Source: UBA12077 sp963665525
GTDB taxonomy: Bacteria > Bacteroidota > Bacteroidia > Bacteroidales > UBA12077
Length of the DNA stretch: 64,000 nt
NCBI GenBank assembly: GCA_963665525.1
Contig: OY762280.1
Span: forward strand, 1,612,001 to 1,676,000
Direction: 5' to 3'
The position numbers and the translations under genes are program-made. Shown in pieces: positions 25,063 through 33,125 of the stretch (position 1 is its first letter; each line of letters begins with the position of its first letter). The notes under the pieces were generated by a model that saw only the letters and a program-made list of their open reading frames with translations, searched no databases and had not been told where the DNA came from.

Positions 25063-27828
25063 TTACTTTATAATCAAGCGTTGAACTTGTGAAACTTTAG
25101 ATGATGATAACTTTACAATATAAATTCCTTTATTAAAGTTCTCTGTATTTATTTGTTCACTCAACTTATTGCCATTAACTTTATAATTTTTATTATAAAT
25201 TATCTTCCCTTCTATGTTATATATAGTAAGATAAAGATCATTTACTAATTTCTCATTCGTATAATCAATATTGATATAATTTAAAGCAGGGTTTGGATAA
25301 ATAATGAAATTACCTGTATTAGAATTAATATCTGCAACATCTGTTGTATTCGTTGTTGTTACATTAACGGTATTACTTTTATCCGACAAATTTTCCATTT
25401 CATCTACTGCTTTAACGTAAAAAGAATAAGATGTACGCAACCACAAACCTCTAACTATATACTCTGTATCAGTTACTTTTTCCACCTCAGTATCATTCAT
25501 ATAAATAATATAACTAACTGAACTTTCATTATCTGTAGATTCTATCCATGAAAGATTGACTGTAGTATCTGTAACTTCTGTTGCTTCAAGTGATGTTGGA
25601 ATTGTAGGTGGTACAGCATCTTTCTGAATTTTAATATTATCAATGGCCCATCCCCAGCCTACTGTACCTGGATCAGACCATAATCTAAATCTGACTAAAA
25701 CTGTATCATTAGCTACTAAATTTTCGTTTCCTAACAAATCAATTTTATGAGATATATACATATCATTATTACCTGAACTTTGACTATTAAATGCAGAAAT
25801 AAAAGTTGATGATATATTACAATCATAACCATCAGCAAATTCATGCCATGTTTTTCCTGAGTCTTTAGATCCTTCAACGATAACATAATCCCAAAATTGA
25901 GCATCACCATAAGAAGTGCCGTTTTCACAAGGTTCAACCAATACAATTTCATCATAAACAATATAACCAGGATCAGATAGTATAATTGGCATTTTTAATA
26001 TTGTGCTATAATTAATCTCATCATTAGGTTTACCTTCTCCCTCCTCGTATGGATGTGGCGAATGTAAGCCTAATGAATTAAATCCATCTGGTTGACTCAC
26101 TGATATTCCTTGATTAATAAATAAGTTTACTTCATTAACTTGATCTAAATCTATTACAGTATCACTAACCGCTTTTAAATACTCATAAATAGGCATTTTA
26201 TAATATCCATTTTGAGGTAAAGCTTTAACATTATGATTAGTAGATGAATCAACTGCAAATATTTTATAATACAATGTATCTAAATCAGAAAGAGTTTCTT
26301 CTAATAATGAGATTGCAGTACTATACTTTGGTAATCCAATGGGGTTTCCTCCATCATAACTCATTTTTATGAATTTTGAGGCATTATTATTTATAATATA
26401 CTCAATATAAACTGAATCTATTCCAATATTATCATCTGCTTCCAGCTCAATCTTGTATTCTTTAGTAAAATCAAAAATATAATCTAACTCTTGTTCATAT
26501 TTTATTTCCGGTTCAGTAATATCATCTCCAATTCTAAAAAATAATGAATTGCCATTAAATTTGGCATTTATAGAACCTTCTCCCTGACTTGGATAAAAAT
26601 AGAATCTATCTAATTTTGATTTACCTTCAATGTAATACCATAATGTGTCTGTACTCTGAACTGGTACATCATATTTATATAATACATTATCTGTAGTATT
26701 CATTAAAACTTTATCTTCTGTTTTAAAATTATCTGATGAGTAATGTAAAAATACCGAATTATCATAAAGAGATGTATCAGCATATATTTCTGTACTAATA
26801 GTGATAGGTTCTGTCCACGATTCCATATCTTTTAGATGGTCATGATCAAATCTTACACTAACCCAACCTGATTCTGCAAATAATCCCATGGATATAGGTC
26901 CCGGATCATGTTCAGCTTCACCAGTACCAATTGAAAATGTCATTAATGCATTTTCTGTTCCATTATAAATTTCATCAAGATGTGCAATACTTGATCCTGG
27001 ATTATACGTAGATGGAGCATATAGTTTGGCAGGTGTCCCTCCATTAGCCTCATTACTTAGTGGGCTATCAAAATATATATTATTTGATGTTAATTCGTTT
27101 AATAATTCTACAGAAGGATTCTCAAAAATATTAGTATCGATTATTTGATCACCATCACCATTATACATAAAATGGTCAAATGAAACAGGGAAAGGTCCCT
27201 CTTCGTTATCATCAACAAAACCAATACCTGCTATTGTACCATTTGTTACACAACCATCTGCAAAACCTAAACCATGTCCTATTTCATGTAATACAACAGA
27301 TAAAAAATCAGTTTGATTTCCCGGTTTTCCATCAGTTCCCAAATACCAATTTGCATTGCTATTATACCTTATAATCATATCATAACCTTCAGGACTTAAA
27401 TCAACACCTGCTAATTTATTAGCAATAGTTGGTTTATACCATGTATCTTTAAATGGAGCATTTTTAAAATTTTTGAAAAGTTCTGGTGATCCACTTGACC
27501 CCAATATACCTTGATCCATAGGCTCCCAACGTGCATCAATAGTAATAGGTACTGTAGAGCTTAATAATTGAGACCAAATATCTGCTGCAGCTTGAAATGC
27601 TGCTTTTGCTTCTTCAGTAAATCCTGTATATTTAATTTCAAATGTAGCTGTTTTTATTCCCGATTTTGTTTTCGTTCTAGGTGATACATAAAAATTTTCC
27701 TGTTTCCCGCTTTCATAAATTTTAACCGCTGGAATAATCCCATTATTTTTAATTTTTTCAAACTTCTGGGCGAACAAATAACTCGCACATATTTGAAATA
27801 TCAATAAAAAAAGTAATTTTGTTTTCAT
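25063..27828 (-). CDS. Secreted metzincin-type metalloprotease with FN3 and type IX sorting domain
   Basis: 921 residues from the ATG at 27828, which starts a signal peptide (MKTKLLFLLIFQICASYLFAQ); the longer frame adds 25 unlikely residues. The protease part (about 60-330) contains the metzincin zinc site HEIGHGLGFAD (two His, Glu, third ligand Asp). A central beta-rich region follows. A fibronectin type III domain (about 735-825, with NLSWIESTDNESSVSYIIYM) comes next, and the last 80 residues (IYPNPALNYINIDY ... LIIK) form a type IX secretion sorting domain. It is therefore exported by the Por system and attached to the surface or released. The substrate is unknown. It shows that the organism has T9SS machinery encoded elsewhere. 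Confidence 0.93.
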   Translation of the reverse strand: MKTKLLFLLIFQICASYLFAQKFEKIKNNGIIPAVKIYESGKQENFYVSPRTKTKSGIKTATFEIKYTGFTEEAKAAFQAAADIWSQLLSSTVPITIDARWEPMDQGILGSSGSPELFKNFKNAPFKDTWYKPTIANKLAGVDLSPEGYDMIIRYNSNANWYLGTDGKPGNQTDFLSVVLHEIGHGLGFADGCVTNGTIAGIGFVDDNEEGPFPVSFDHFMYNGDGDQIIDTNIFENPSVELLNELTSNNIYFDSPLSNEANGGTPAKLYAPSTYNPGSSIAHLDEIYNGTENALMTFSIGTGEAEHDPGPISMGLFAESGWVSVRFDHDHLKDMESWTEPITISTEIYADTSLYDNSVFLHYSSDNFKTEDKVLMNTTDNVLYKYDVPVQSTDTLWYYIEGKSKLDRFYFYPSQGEGSINAKFNGNSLFFRIGDDITEPEIKYEQELDYIFDFTKEYKIELEADDNIGIDSVYIEYIINNNASKFIKMSYDGGNPIGLPKYSTAISLLEETLSDLDTLYYKIFAVDSSTNHNVKALPQNGYYKMPIYEYLKAVSDTVIDLDQVNEVNLFINQGISVSQPDGFNSLGLHSPHPYEEGEGKPNDEINYSTILKMPIILSDPGYIVYDEIVLVEPCENGTSYGDAQFWDYVIVEGSKDSGKTWHEFADGYDCNISSTFISAFNSQSSGNNDMYISHKIDLLGNENLVANDTVLVRFRLWSDPGTVGWGWAIDNIKIQKDAVPPTIPTSLEATEVTDTTVNLSWIESTDNESSVSYIIYMNDTEVEKVTDTEYIVRGLWLRTSYSFYVKAVDEMENLSDKSNTVNVTTTNTTDVADINSNTGNFIIYPNPALNYINIDYTNEKLVNDLYLTIYNIEGKIIYNKNYKVNGNKLSEQINTENFNKGIYIVKLSSSKVSQVQRLIIK

Positions 27829-27923
27829 TTGTATATTATTTTTAGTCAATAAATTAGAAGGGAAAATTACTAAAACCTTAAAGATATTTTTATCGTTTAT
27901 CAATAAACAACAATTTTTATATC

Positions 27924-28379
27924 ATGAAGAACAATTTTTATCGTATTACTGTATTTTTATTCATACTATTTTCAAGTTGTGCTACATTAAATAATTCAAC
28001 TAGACAAGAATTACTTTTTGAACTAGAAACAACCTCATGTTATGGTACCTGTCCTGTTTATAAATTACAAGTTTTTACAAATGGAAGTGTTTTATTAACT
28101 GGGAAACAGCATCTTGATAAAATAGGAGAATATAAAGCTAAGATTAATAAGGAGAATCTTAATTCAATTATTACTTCTTTTGAACAAAAGTCCTTCTTTA
28201 ATTTTCAAGATTATTATACTTCAAGGTTTTTAGATTTACCTACAAAATATGTGAGTTATCATAAAAACGGCGAAATAAAAAGGATTATGGCGTACGATAA
28301 TATACCGAAAGAATTAAATTATCTGATTACGATTTTAGAGAATCTTGTTGACGAATTAGATTGGGAAAAGGTTAAATAA
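27924..28379 (+). CDS. DUF6438-like lipoprotein
   Basis: 151-residue small lipoprotein. The signal MKNNFYRITVFLFILFSSC ends in a lipobox (FSSC). The mature part has the LETTSCYGTCPVYKLQVFTNGSVLLTG opening, with two cysteines four residues apart, typical of DUF6438 proteins of Bacteroidota. The family function is unknown. It is transcribed divergently from the metalloprotease gene with a 95-base gap, and ends two bases from the convergent cyclase gene with no obvious terminator between them. Confidence 0.8.
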   Translation: MKNNFYRITVFLFILFSSCATLNNSTRQELLFELETTSCYGTCPVYKLQVFTNGSVLLTGKQHLDKIGEYKAKINKENLNSIITSFEQKSFFNFQDYYTSRFLDLPTKYVSYHKNGEIKRIMAYDNIPKELNYLITILENLVDELDWEKVK

Positions 28380-28381
28380 TT

Positions 28382-29464
28382 CTATTTTCTTTTAACCGCG
28401 TAAATATCTATAGCTTTACGTTTACCTTTTAATTTTATATTTCCAACTTCTTTAAAATTTAATTCGGATTTATTTTTAACCATATCGTATAAAGTCCCTG
28501 ATATTAATAGATTTTGACGATACTCATTACACATAGACTCAATTCGGGCAGCAGTATTCATTGTATCACCATTATATGAAATATCTTTCCGGACTTGACC
28601 TACTTGTAAGACCATTACTTTACCTACATGTACACCTGCCTTAAATCTTGGTATCAAATCATATTTTCGATTATAATATCTTGATCTTTTATCAACTGCA
28701 TATGTAAATGCATAAAACGCATTTAGACAATTATTTCGTTTTAATCCTTTTTTAATGCTCCACGATATTATTGCTCCATCTCCTAGATACTGATAAATTT
28801 CCCCATGATAGTTATCAACAACTGCTAAATCATTAAATACATCCTGAATTAGATGACTAAATTTTTTATGTTCCAATCTTTCTGCAATAGTAGTTGACGA
28901 TTTCATATCAATGAACATAAAAATTCTTTCTTCTTCGCGCGGTTTATCCATTAATCCTACAATCCAGCTTCTTATATTTCCACGACCTATTTTTTTTATG
29001 GTACCACGAATAAAATAATTTAAAAATCCTACAACATAGAAATAAGCCAAAAATCTAATAAAAGTAATATCCATCTTAGGCAATAACTTCAATATATCAG
29101 TATAGCTTTCTGTTTCAAAAATTGTAAGTGGAGATCGTGCAGCTATTAATATTAATATAAATGCGGAAGCAAAGTATAATATAGACCGTAATAAAATCAT
29201 CAACCTTAATGGAAAGAATCTCATGACTCGATCATTAAATATTGCATCGATTACAGAAAATATGATGGCAATACAAATACTTAAAAATAATATGACCAAA
29301 TAGATATTTTCAACTTCAAGAATATTAATATGAACTTTAAATATTTGCTGATCACCTGTAATAAAATTATAGAATAGTATACTTGAATACCAAAAAACTA
29401 AATGAAAAAATAGTGTTCTTATAAATCTATTCTGTCGTATGATTAATTTATCGGCTGTAATCAT
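28382..29464 (-). CDS. Membrane-bound class III adenylate/guanylate cyclase
   Basis: 360 residues. About four membrane helices (residues 15-165) precede a class III cyclase catalytic domain (about 180-355). Visible catalytic features are the first metal Asp in FMFIDMKSSTT, the second in YLGDGAIISW, and the transition-state Asn/Arg pair in DTMNTAARIES. All are intact, so cyclase activity is likely; cAMP rather than cGMP is only a guess. The signal it senses is unknown. A perfect reverse-strand -7 box (29487-29494) lies just upstream, giving a divergent promoter arrangement with the CcsA-like gene. No CRP-like gene is seen in the window. Confidence 0.9.
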   Translation of the reverse strand: MITADKLIIRQNRFIRTLFFHLVFWYSSILFYNFITGDQQIFKVHINILEVENIYLVILFLSICIAIIFSVIDAIFNDRVMRFFPLRLMILLRSILYFASAFILILIAARSPLTIFETESYTDILKLLPKMDITFIRFLAYFYVVGFLNYFIRGTIKKIGRGNIRSWIVGLMDKPREEERIFMFIDMKSSTTIAERLEHKKFSHLIQDVFNDLAVVDNYHGEIYQYLGDGAIISWSIKKGLKRNNCLNAFYAFTYAVDKRSRYYNRKYDLIPRFKAGVHVGKVMVLQVGQVRKDISYNGDTMNTAARIESMCNEYRQNLLISGTLYDMVKNKSELNFKEVGNIKLKGKRKAIDIYAVKRK

Positions 29465-29486
29465 TTTGTCTCAATTCGGTATTTTA

Positions 29487-29494
29487 CAAAGATA
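29487..29494 (-). promoter_or_regulatory. -7 box for the cyclase gene
   Basis: The minus strand reads TATCTTTG, a perfect match to the Bacteroidota -7 consensus, 23 bases upstream of the cyclase ATG. No convincing -33 element is seen. Confidence 0.5.
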
Positions 29495-29556
29495 CGAATT
29501 TGACATTCTTATCGAATTCTATTTTTTAAATTCTCGAATTGTATTAAAAAAAATAA

Positions 29557-29591
29557 TATTTTTGCCTTCGATATGCACAAGGATGCATATC
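29557..29591 (+). promoter_or_regulatory. -7 box and overlapping operator-like palindrome before the CcsA/ResB pair
   Basis: TATTTTTG at 29557-29564 matches TAnnTTTG. The predicted transcript start falls at the left arm of a perfect inverted repeat, GATATGCA (29570-29577) and TGCATATC (29584-29591), separated by six bases. The position suggests an operator or a hairpin at the extreme 5' end of the message. Confidence 0.5.
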
Positions 29592-29618
29592 AAATAAATT
29601 AAGTTATTATCCCTAAAT

Positions 29619-30359
29619 ATGAATTTACAACATTTAATTTTTCTTTTTTATATAGGTTTAGGATTAACCTTTTTAAATATCTTATTTATTCTAATTAAAA
29701 AAGAAAGTTTTACCAAGTACACTACGATTCTTAAACTTATCATCTCAGCATTTTCTTATATTGGTATATTTTTAGTGTCAGGACACTTGCCTGTATACGA
29801 TAAGTTTACTACTCTCCAAAATATTGTATTGGTAGTTGTATTACTAACTAGTATATACAACAGATATCCACAAAATAAAGATCATATTAACATCGTATGG
29901 TTTGTTATTTTAATTCTTGAATTATTAATATTTACCGAAGACTTAAGTATTTCAAGTGATTATTATATGTACGATAAATTATATGTTATTCTGTTCTTTC
30001 AATTTAGAATAACATCTATGGGATTATTTGTCTTTGCATTAATTAATCAAATTAGTTCTTTATTTAAAAGTGCAGAAAATACCATTCAAGACAAATTAAT
30101 ACTTAGAGCACGGAATTTTACCATTTTAGGAGCTGTTCTATTTTTATGTGGTGAATTTTCAGGATCGTTTTGGTGTTTACTTTGGTGGGGCGATCCATGG
30201 CACTGGAGTAAAGGTTTCTTTGCAGCAAGTGTTATGTTTATGTTATCAATGTTAGGTAGTCATTTACCTTTTAACCTGACTAATACACATAAAAAGAAAG
30301 CACTATTTAGTGTATTTATATTAAGTTTTATTCTAGTTACATACCTTTTACCTCATTAA
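29619..30359 (+). CDS. CcsA/ResC-like cytochrome c assembly membrane protein
   Basis: 246 residues with about seven to eight membrane helices. Near residues 186-205 it has the sequence SGSFWCLLWWGDPWHWSKGF, matching the tryptophan-rich WWD-type motif of haem-handling CcsA/CcmC proteins, followed by a helix and a histidine (SHLPF). Family members move haem across the membrane for attachment to c-type cytochromes. The ResB-like gene starts three bases after its stop, so the two are coupled. It is shorter than many CcsA proteins but has the motif core. No c-type cytochrome (CXXCH) gene is present in the window, so the client is unknown. Confidence 0.72.
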   Translation: MNLQHLIFLFYIGLGLTFLNILFILIKKESFTKYTTILKLIISAFSYIGIFLVSGHLPVYDKFTTLQNIVLVVVLLTSIYNRYPQNKDHINIVWFVILILELLIFTEDLSISSDYYMYDKLYVILFFQFRITSMGLFVFALINQISSLFKSAENTIQDKLILRARNFTILGAVLFLCGEFSGSFWCLLWWGDPWHWSKGFFAASVMFMLSMLGSHLPFNLTNTHKKKALFSVFILSFILVTYLLPH

Positions 30360-30362
30360 TAT

Positions 30363-31154
30363 ATGTTTAAGTTTTTATCATCAATGCGATTCGCTTTCTG
30401 GTCACTCATATCTATAACAGTCTGGTTTATTTTAGGAATTTTCTTAGCTATAAATGATGGATTTTACTACGGTATTAAAGCTATGAGTAATATGCTAATA
30501 CTTGACTGGGTTTTACAAAAAAGTATTGATTTTCCTTTAGTATTAGTTTGGTTTATCGGATTATGTATCATTGCCATACTACTAGCATTAAGCTTTTTAT
30601 TTTGCACATGTAATAATCTTTTAAAAGTTTCATTAAAAAGCAAAAGCTTCAAATCAATCCTTTTACTCATAATTCATGTATTATTTGTAATTATTATGGC
30701 TTTGCATTTAGGTAGTATGCTATGGGGATTTAAGTACAGTGATATAGAAATGGAAGTTGGACAAGAATTTAAATTTGATGAAGGTTATAGTTTGATTTTA
30801 GACACAGTTAAATATGTTGATGATATTAATGTACTTAAAATGAAATACAAAACCATGCGTAAATACCATACGCGTGATGGATTTCATTATAAAGATAATT
30901 ATGCAGAATTCACCCTTAAGCAAAACGACAAAATTATTATAAGCGATCAGGTAAAAATGCTTTCTCCAATGAAGCATCATTTTATAAGAGTAACGATCTC
31001 ATATTTCTATTTACCTAAGAATACTGAAACAGAAATTCCCGGAGTAAAAGTTGTGATTACTAAGAATTATTTCAATACTTTATTTTTTATTTTTTATGCC
31101 TTGGAAATATTAAGCATAATAGGTTTTCTTATTATTACCTGGAAAAAGAAATAA
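30363..31154 (+). CDS. ResB/Ccs1-like cytochrome c biogenesis protein
   Basis: 263 residues. It opens with FLSSMRFAFWSLISITVWFILGIFLA, closely matching the ResB N-terminal signature, then has about three membrane helices, a periplasmic beta-rich domain (about 125-240) and a final helix. This is the compact ResB form common in anaerobic Bacteroidota and delta-proteobacteria rather than the long Ccs1 of cyanobacteria. With the upstream CcsA-like protein it would form a System II haem-ligation complex. The operon ends here at a large palindromic element. Assignment rests on the N-terminal motif, topology and gene pairing. Confidence 0.7.
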   Translation: MFKFLSSMRFAFWSLISITVWFILGIFLAINDGFYYGIKAMSNMLILDWVLQKSIDFPLVLVWFIGLCIIAILLALSFLFCTCNNLLKVSLKSKSFKSILLLIIHVLFVIIMALHLGSMLWGFKYSDIEMEVGQEFKFDEGYSLILDTVKYVDDINVLKMKYKTMRKYHTRDGFHYKDNYAEFTLKQNDKIIISDQVKMLSPMKHHFIRVTISYFYLPKNTETEIPGVKVVITKNYFNTLFFIFYALEILSIIGFLIITWKKK

Positions 31155-31155
31155 A

Positions 31156-31311
31156 AAGAGGATGTCCGAAAGTCAATAAATACAAAACTTGCCACTAAGA
31201 CACTAAAACTCCAAATCTCACAAAGAGTTAATATATAGCAAGTTCTGCTTTGTGTTTACTTTGTGTTTTTGAGACTTTGTGGCAAAAAGTTAACTTTTCG
31301 GACATCCTCTT
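31156..31311. repeat. 156-bp near-palindromic intergenic element
   Basis: Fills the gap between two convergent genes. The outer 16 bases are perfect inverted repeats (31156-31171 AAGAGGATGTCCGAAA and 31296-31311). Inside, GCCACTAAGACAC (31191-31203) is complementary with changes to GAGACTTTGTGGC (31271-31283), and CACAAAG/CTTTGTG words occur further in. It probably folds into one long hairpin and terminates both transcripts. It carries no reading frame, so it resembles a MITE- or REP-like repeat. Confidence 0.7.
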
Positions 31312-31316
31312 CAATA

Positions 31317-33002
31317 CTATTTAGTTAGTTTTTTATACTTAAATCGTTTTGGAGCATCAGAACCTAAACGCTTTCGTCGGTTTTCTTCGTACTCAGAAAA
31401 TGATCCTTCAAAGAAATGTACATATCCATCGCCTTCATATGCTAAAATATGTGTAGCTATTCGATCTAAAAACCATCGGTCATGACTAATAACAACAGCA
31501 CATCCGGCAAAATTCTCTAATCCTTCTTCTAAGGCTCGTAAAGTATTTACATCAATATCATTCGTAGGCTCATCGAGCAATAAAACATTTCCTTCTGCTT
31601 TTAAAGCAAGCGCAAGGTGTAACCTGTTTCTTTCACCTCCGGAAAGTACTCCGCATTTCTTTTCCTGGTCTGATCCGCTAAAATTAAATCGCGACATATA
31701 TGCACGAGCATTCATGGTACGATTACCAAGTTGAATATTTTCTAATCCATCCGAAATAACTTCAAATACCGTTTTTTCAGGATCAATTGCTTCGTGGGTT
31801 TGGTCAACATAACTAATTTTAACCGTATCGCCTGCATCAATAGATCCAGAATCAGGTTGCTCTTGTTCCATAATCATTCTGAACAAAGTAGTTTTACCCG
31901 CTCCATTCGGACCAATTATACCAACAATACCTGCCGGTGGTAATGTAAACGACAAATCATTAATTAACACACGATCATCATATGCTTTCGATAATCCTTC
32001 AACATTAATAACCTTATCACCTAATCTAGGTCCATTAGGAATATATATTTCTAAGCGTTCTTCTTTTTGTTTTACATCTTCATTCAGCATTTTATCGTAA
32101 GCAGATAAACGAGCTTTTGATTTGGCATGTCGTGCTTTAGGAGCCATTCGAACCCAATCTAATTCTCGCTCAAGAGTTTTACGGCGCTTCGAAGCAACCT
32201 TTTCCTCCATCTCTAATCGTTTTGATTTTTGCTCTAACCAAGATGTATAATTACCTTTCCAAGGAATTCCTTCTCCTCTATCCAATTCTAAAATCCAACC
32301 TGCAACATTATCTAAAAAATAACGGTCGTGAGTAATACAAATAACTGTTCCTTTATATTGTTTTAAGTGCTGCTCTAACCAATGCATACTTTCAGCATCT
32401 AAATGGTTTGTTGGCTCATCAAGAAGTAAAATATCAGGCTCTTGTAATAGTAAACGACAAAGAGCAACTCGACGTCTTTCTCCTCCTGAAAGTTCTTTTA
32501 CCGGTTGATCATCAGGCGGACATTGTAAAGCATCCATAGCACGGTTTAATTTGGTATCAATATTCCATGCATCCATATGATCTATTTTCTCCTGAAGTGT
32601 TGCTTGTTCTGCCATTAATTTATCCATGGCATCAGGGTCCTCATAAATCTCAGGCAATTCAAATTTTTTATTTACTTCTTCATATTTTTGGAGAACATCT
32701 GCAACTTCATGAACTCCTTCCATAACCACTTCTTTAACAGTTTTATTTTCGTCAAGATGTGGTTCTTGTTCTAATAATCCTACCGAATAACCGGGAGCAA
32801 ATACTAACTCTCCATTAAATGCCTTATCTTCACCAGCAATTATTCTAAGTAATGTAGATTTACCGCTACCATTTAATCCAATGATTCCTATCTTGGCTCC
32901 AAGGAAAAATGATAAACTGATATCTTTAATAACTGTTTTACTTGGCGGGTAAGTTTTACTTACCTTATACATTGAGAAGATGATTTTTTTATCGTCGGAC
33001 AT
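31317..33002 (-). CDS. ettA: ABC-F translation factor EttA
   Basis: 561 residues from the ATG at 33002; the longer frame begins at a GTG inside the upstream terminator hairpin and is rejected. Two ABC ATPase domains are joined by a linker: Walker A GLNGSGKST and GPNGAGKTT, signatures LSGGERRRVALCRLL and LSGGERNRLHLALAL, and Walker B segments ending LLLDEPTNHLD and LLLDEPTNDID. The EttA-specific arm lies near residues 255-310 (PWKGNYTSWLEQKSKRL). EttA binds the ribosomal E site and gates the first elongation step according to the ATP/ADP ratio. The length matches the family (about 555). A -7-like box (TAATTTTG, 33038-33045) lies upstream. Confidence 0.95.
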   Translation of the reverse strand: MSDDKKIIFSMYKVSKTYPPSKTVIKDISLSFFLGAKIGIIGLNGSGKSTLLRIIAGEDKAFNGELVFAPGYSVGLLEQEPHLDENKTVKEVVMEGVHEVADVLQKYEEVNKKFELPEIYEDPDAMDKLMAEQATLQEKIDHMDAWNIDTKLNRAMDALQCPPDDQPVKELSGGERRRVALCRLLLQEPDILLLDEPTNHLDAESMHWLEQHLKQYKGTVICITHDRYFLDNVAGWILELDRGEGIPWKGNYTSWLEQKSKRLEMEEKVASKRRKTLERELDWVRMAPKARHAKSKARLSAYDKMLNEDVKQKEERLEIYIPNGPRLGDKVINVEGLSKAYDDRVLINDLSFTLPPAGIVGIIGPNGAGKTTLFRMIMEQEQPDSGSIDAGDTVKISYVDQTHEAIDPEKTVFEVISDGLENIQLGNRTMNARAYMSRFNFSGSDQEKKCGVLSGGERNRLHLALALKAEGNVLLLDEPTNDIDVNTLRALEEGLENFAGCAVVISHDRWFLDRIATHILAYEGDGYVHFFEGSFSEYEENRRKRLGSDAPKRFKYKKLTK

Positions 33003-33067
33003 AATATCTAATTTAAAGTTTTTAGTTTCCTGTTTAGCAAAATTAGCAAATAAGAATTGATAGCTAA

Positions 33068-33108
33068 ATAAAAAGTCATCCTTAATATCCACAGGATGAC
33101 TTTTTTTA
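33068..33108 (-). terminator. Intrinsic terminator of the AOR operon
   Basis: AAAAGTCATCC (33071-33081) and GGATGACTTTT (33094-33104) pair perfectly, with T-rich sequence on both sides. On the minus strand it follows the AOR stop by about 20 bases and precedes ettA, separating the two units. Confidence 0.85.
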
Positions 33109-33125
33109 TTTTGTTCTTCTTATTT

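Noticed and set aside
33003..33092. 30-residue N-terminal extension of EttA
   Set aside because: It begins at a GTG inside the AOR terminator hairpin and would be unique among EttA proteins.
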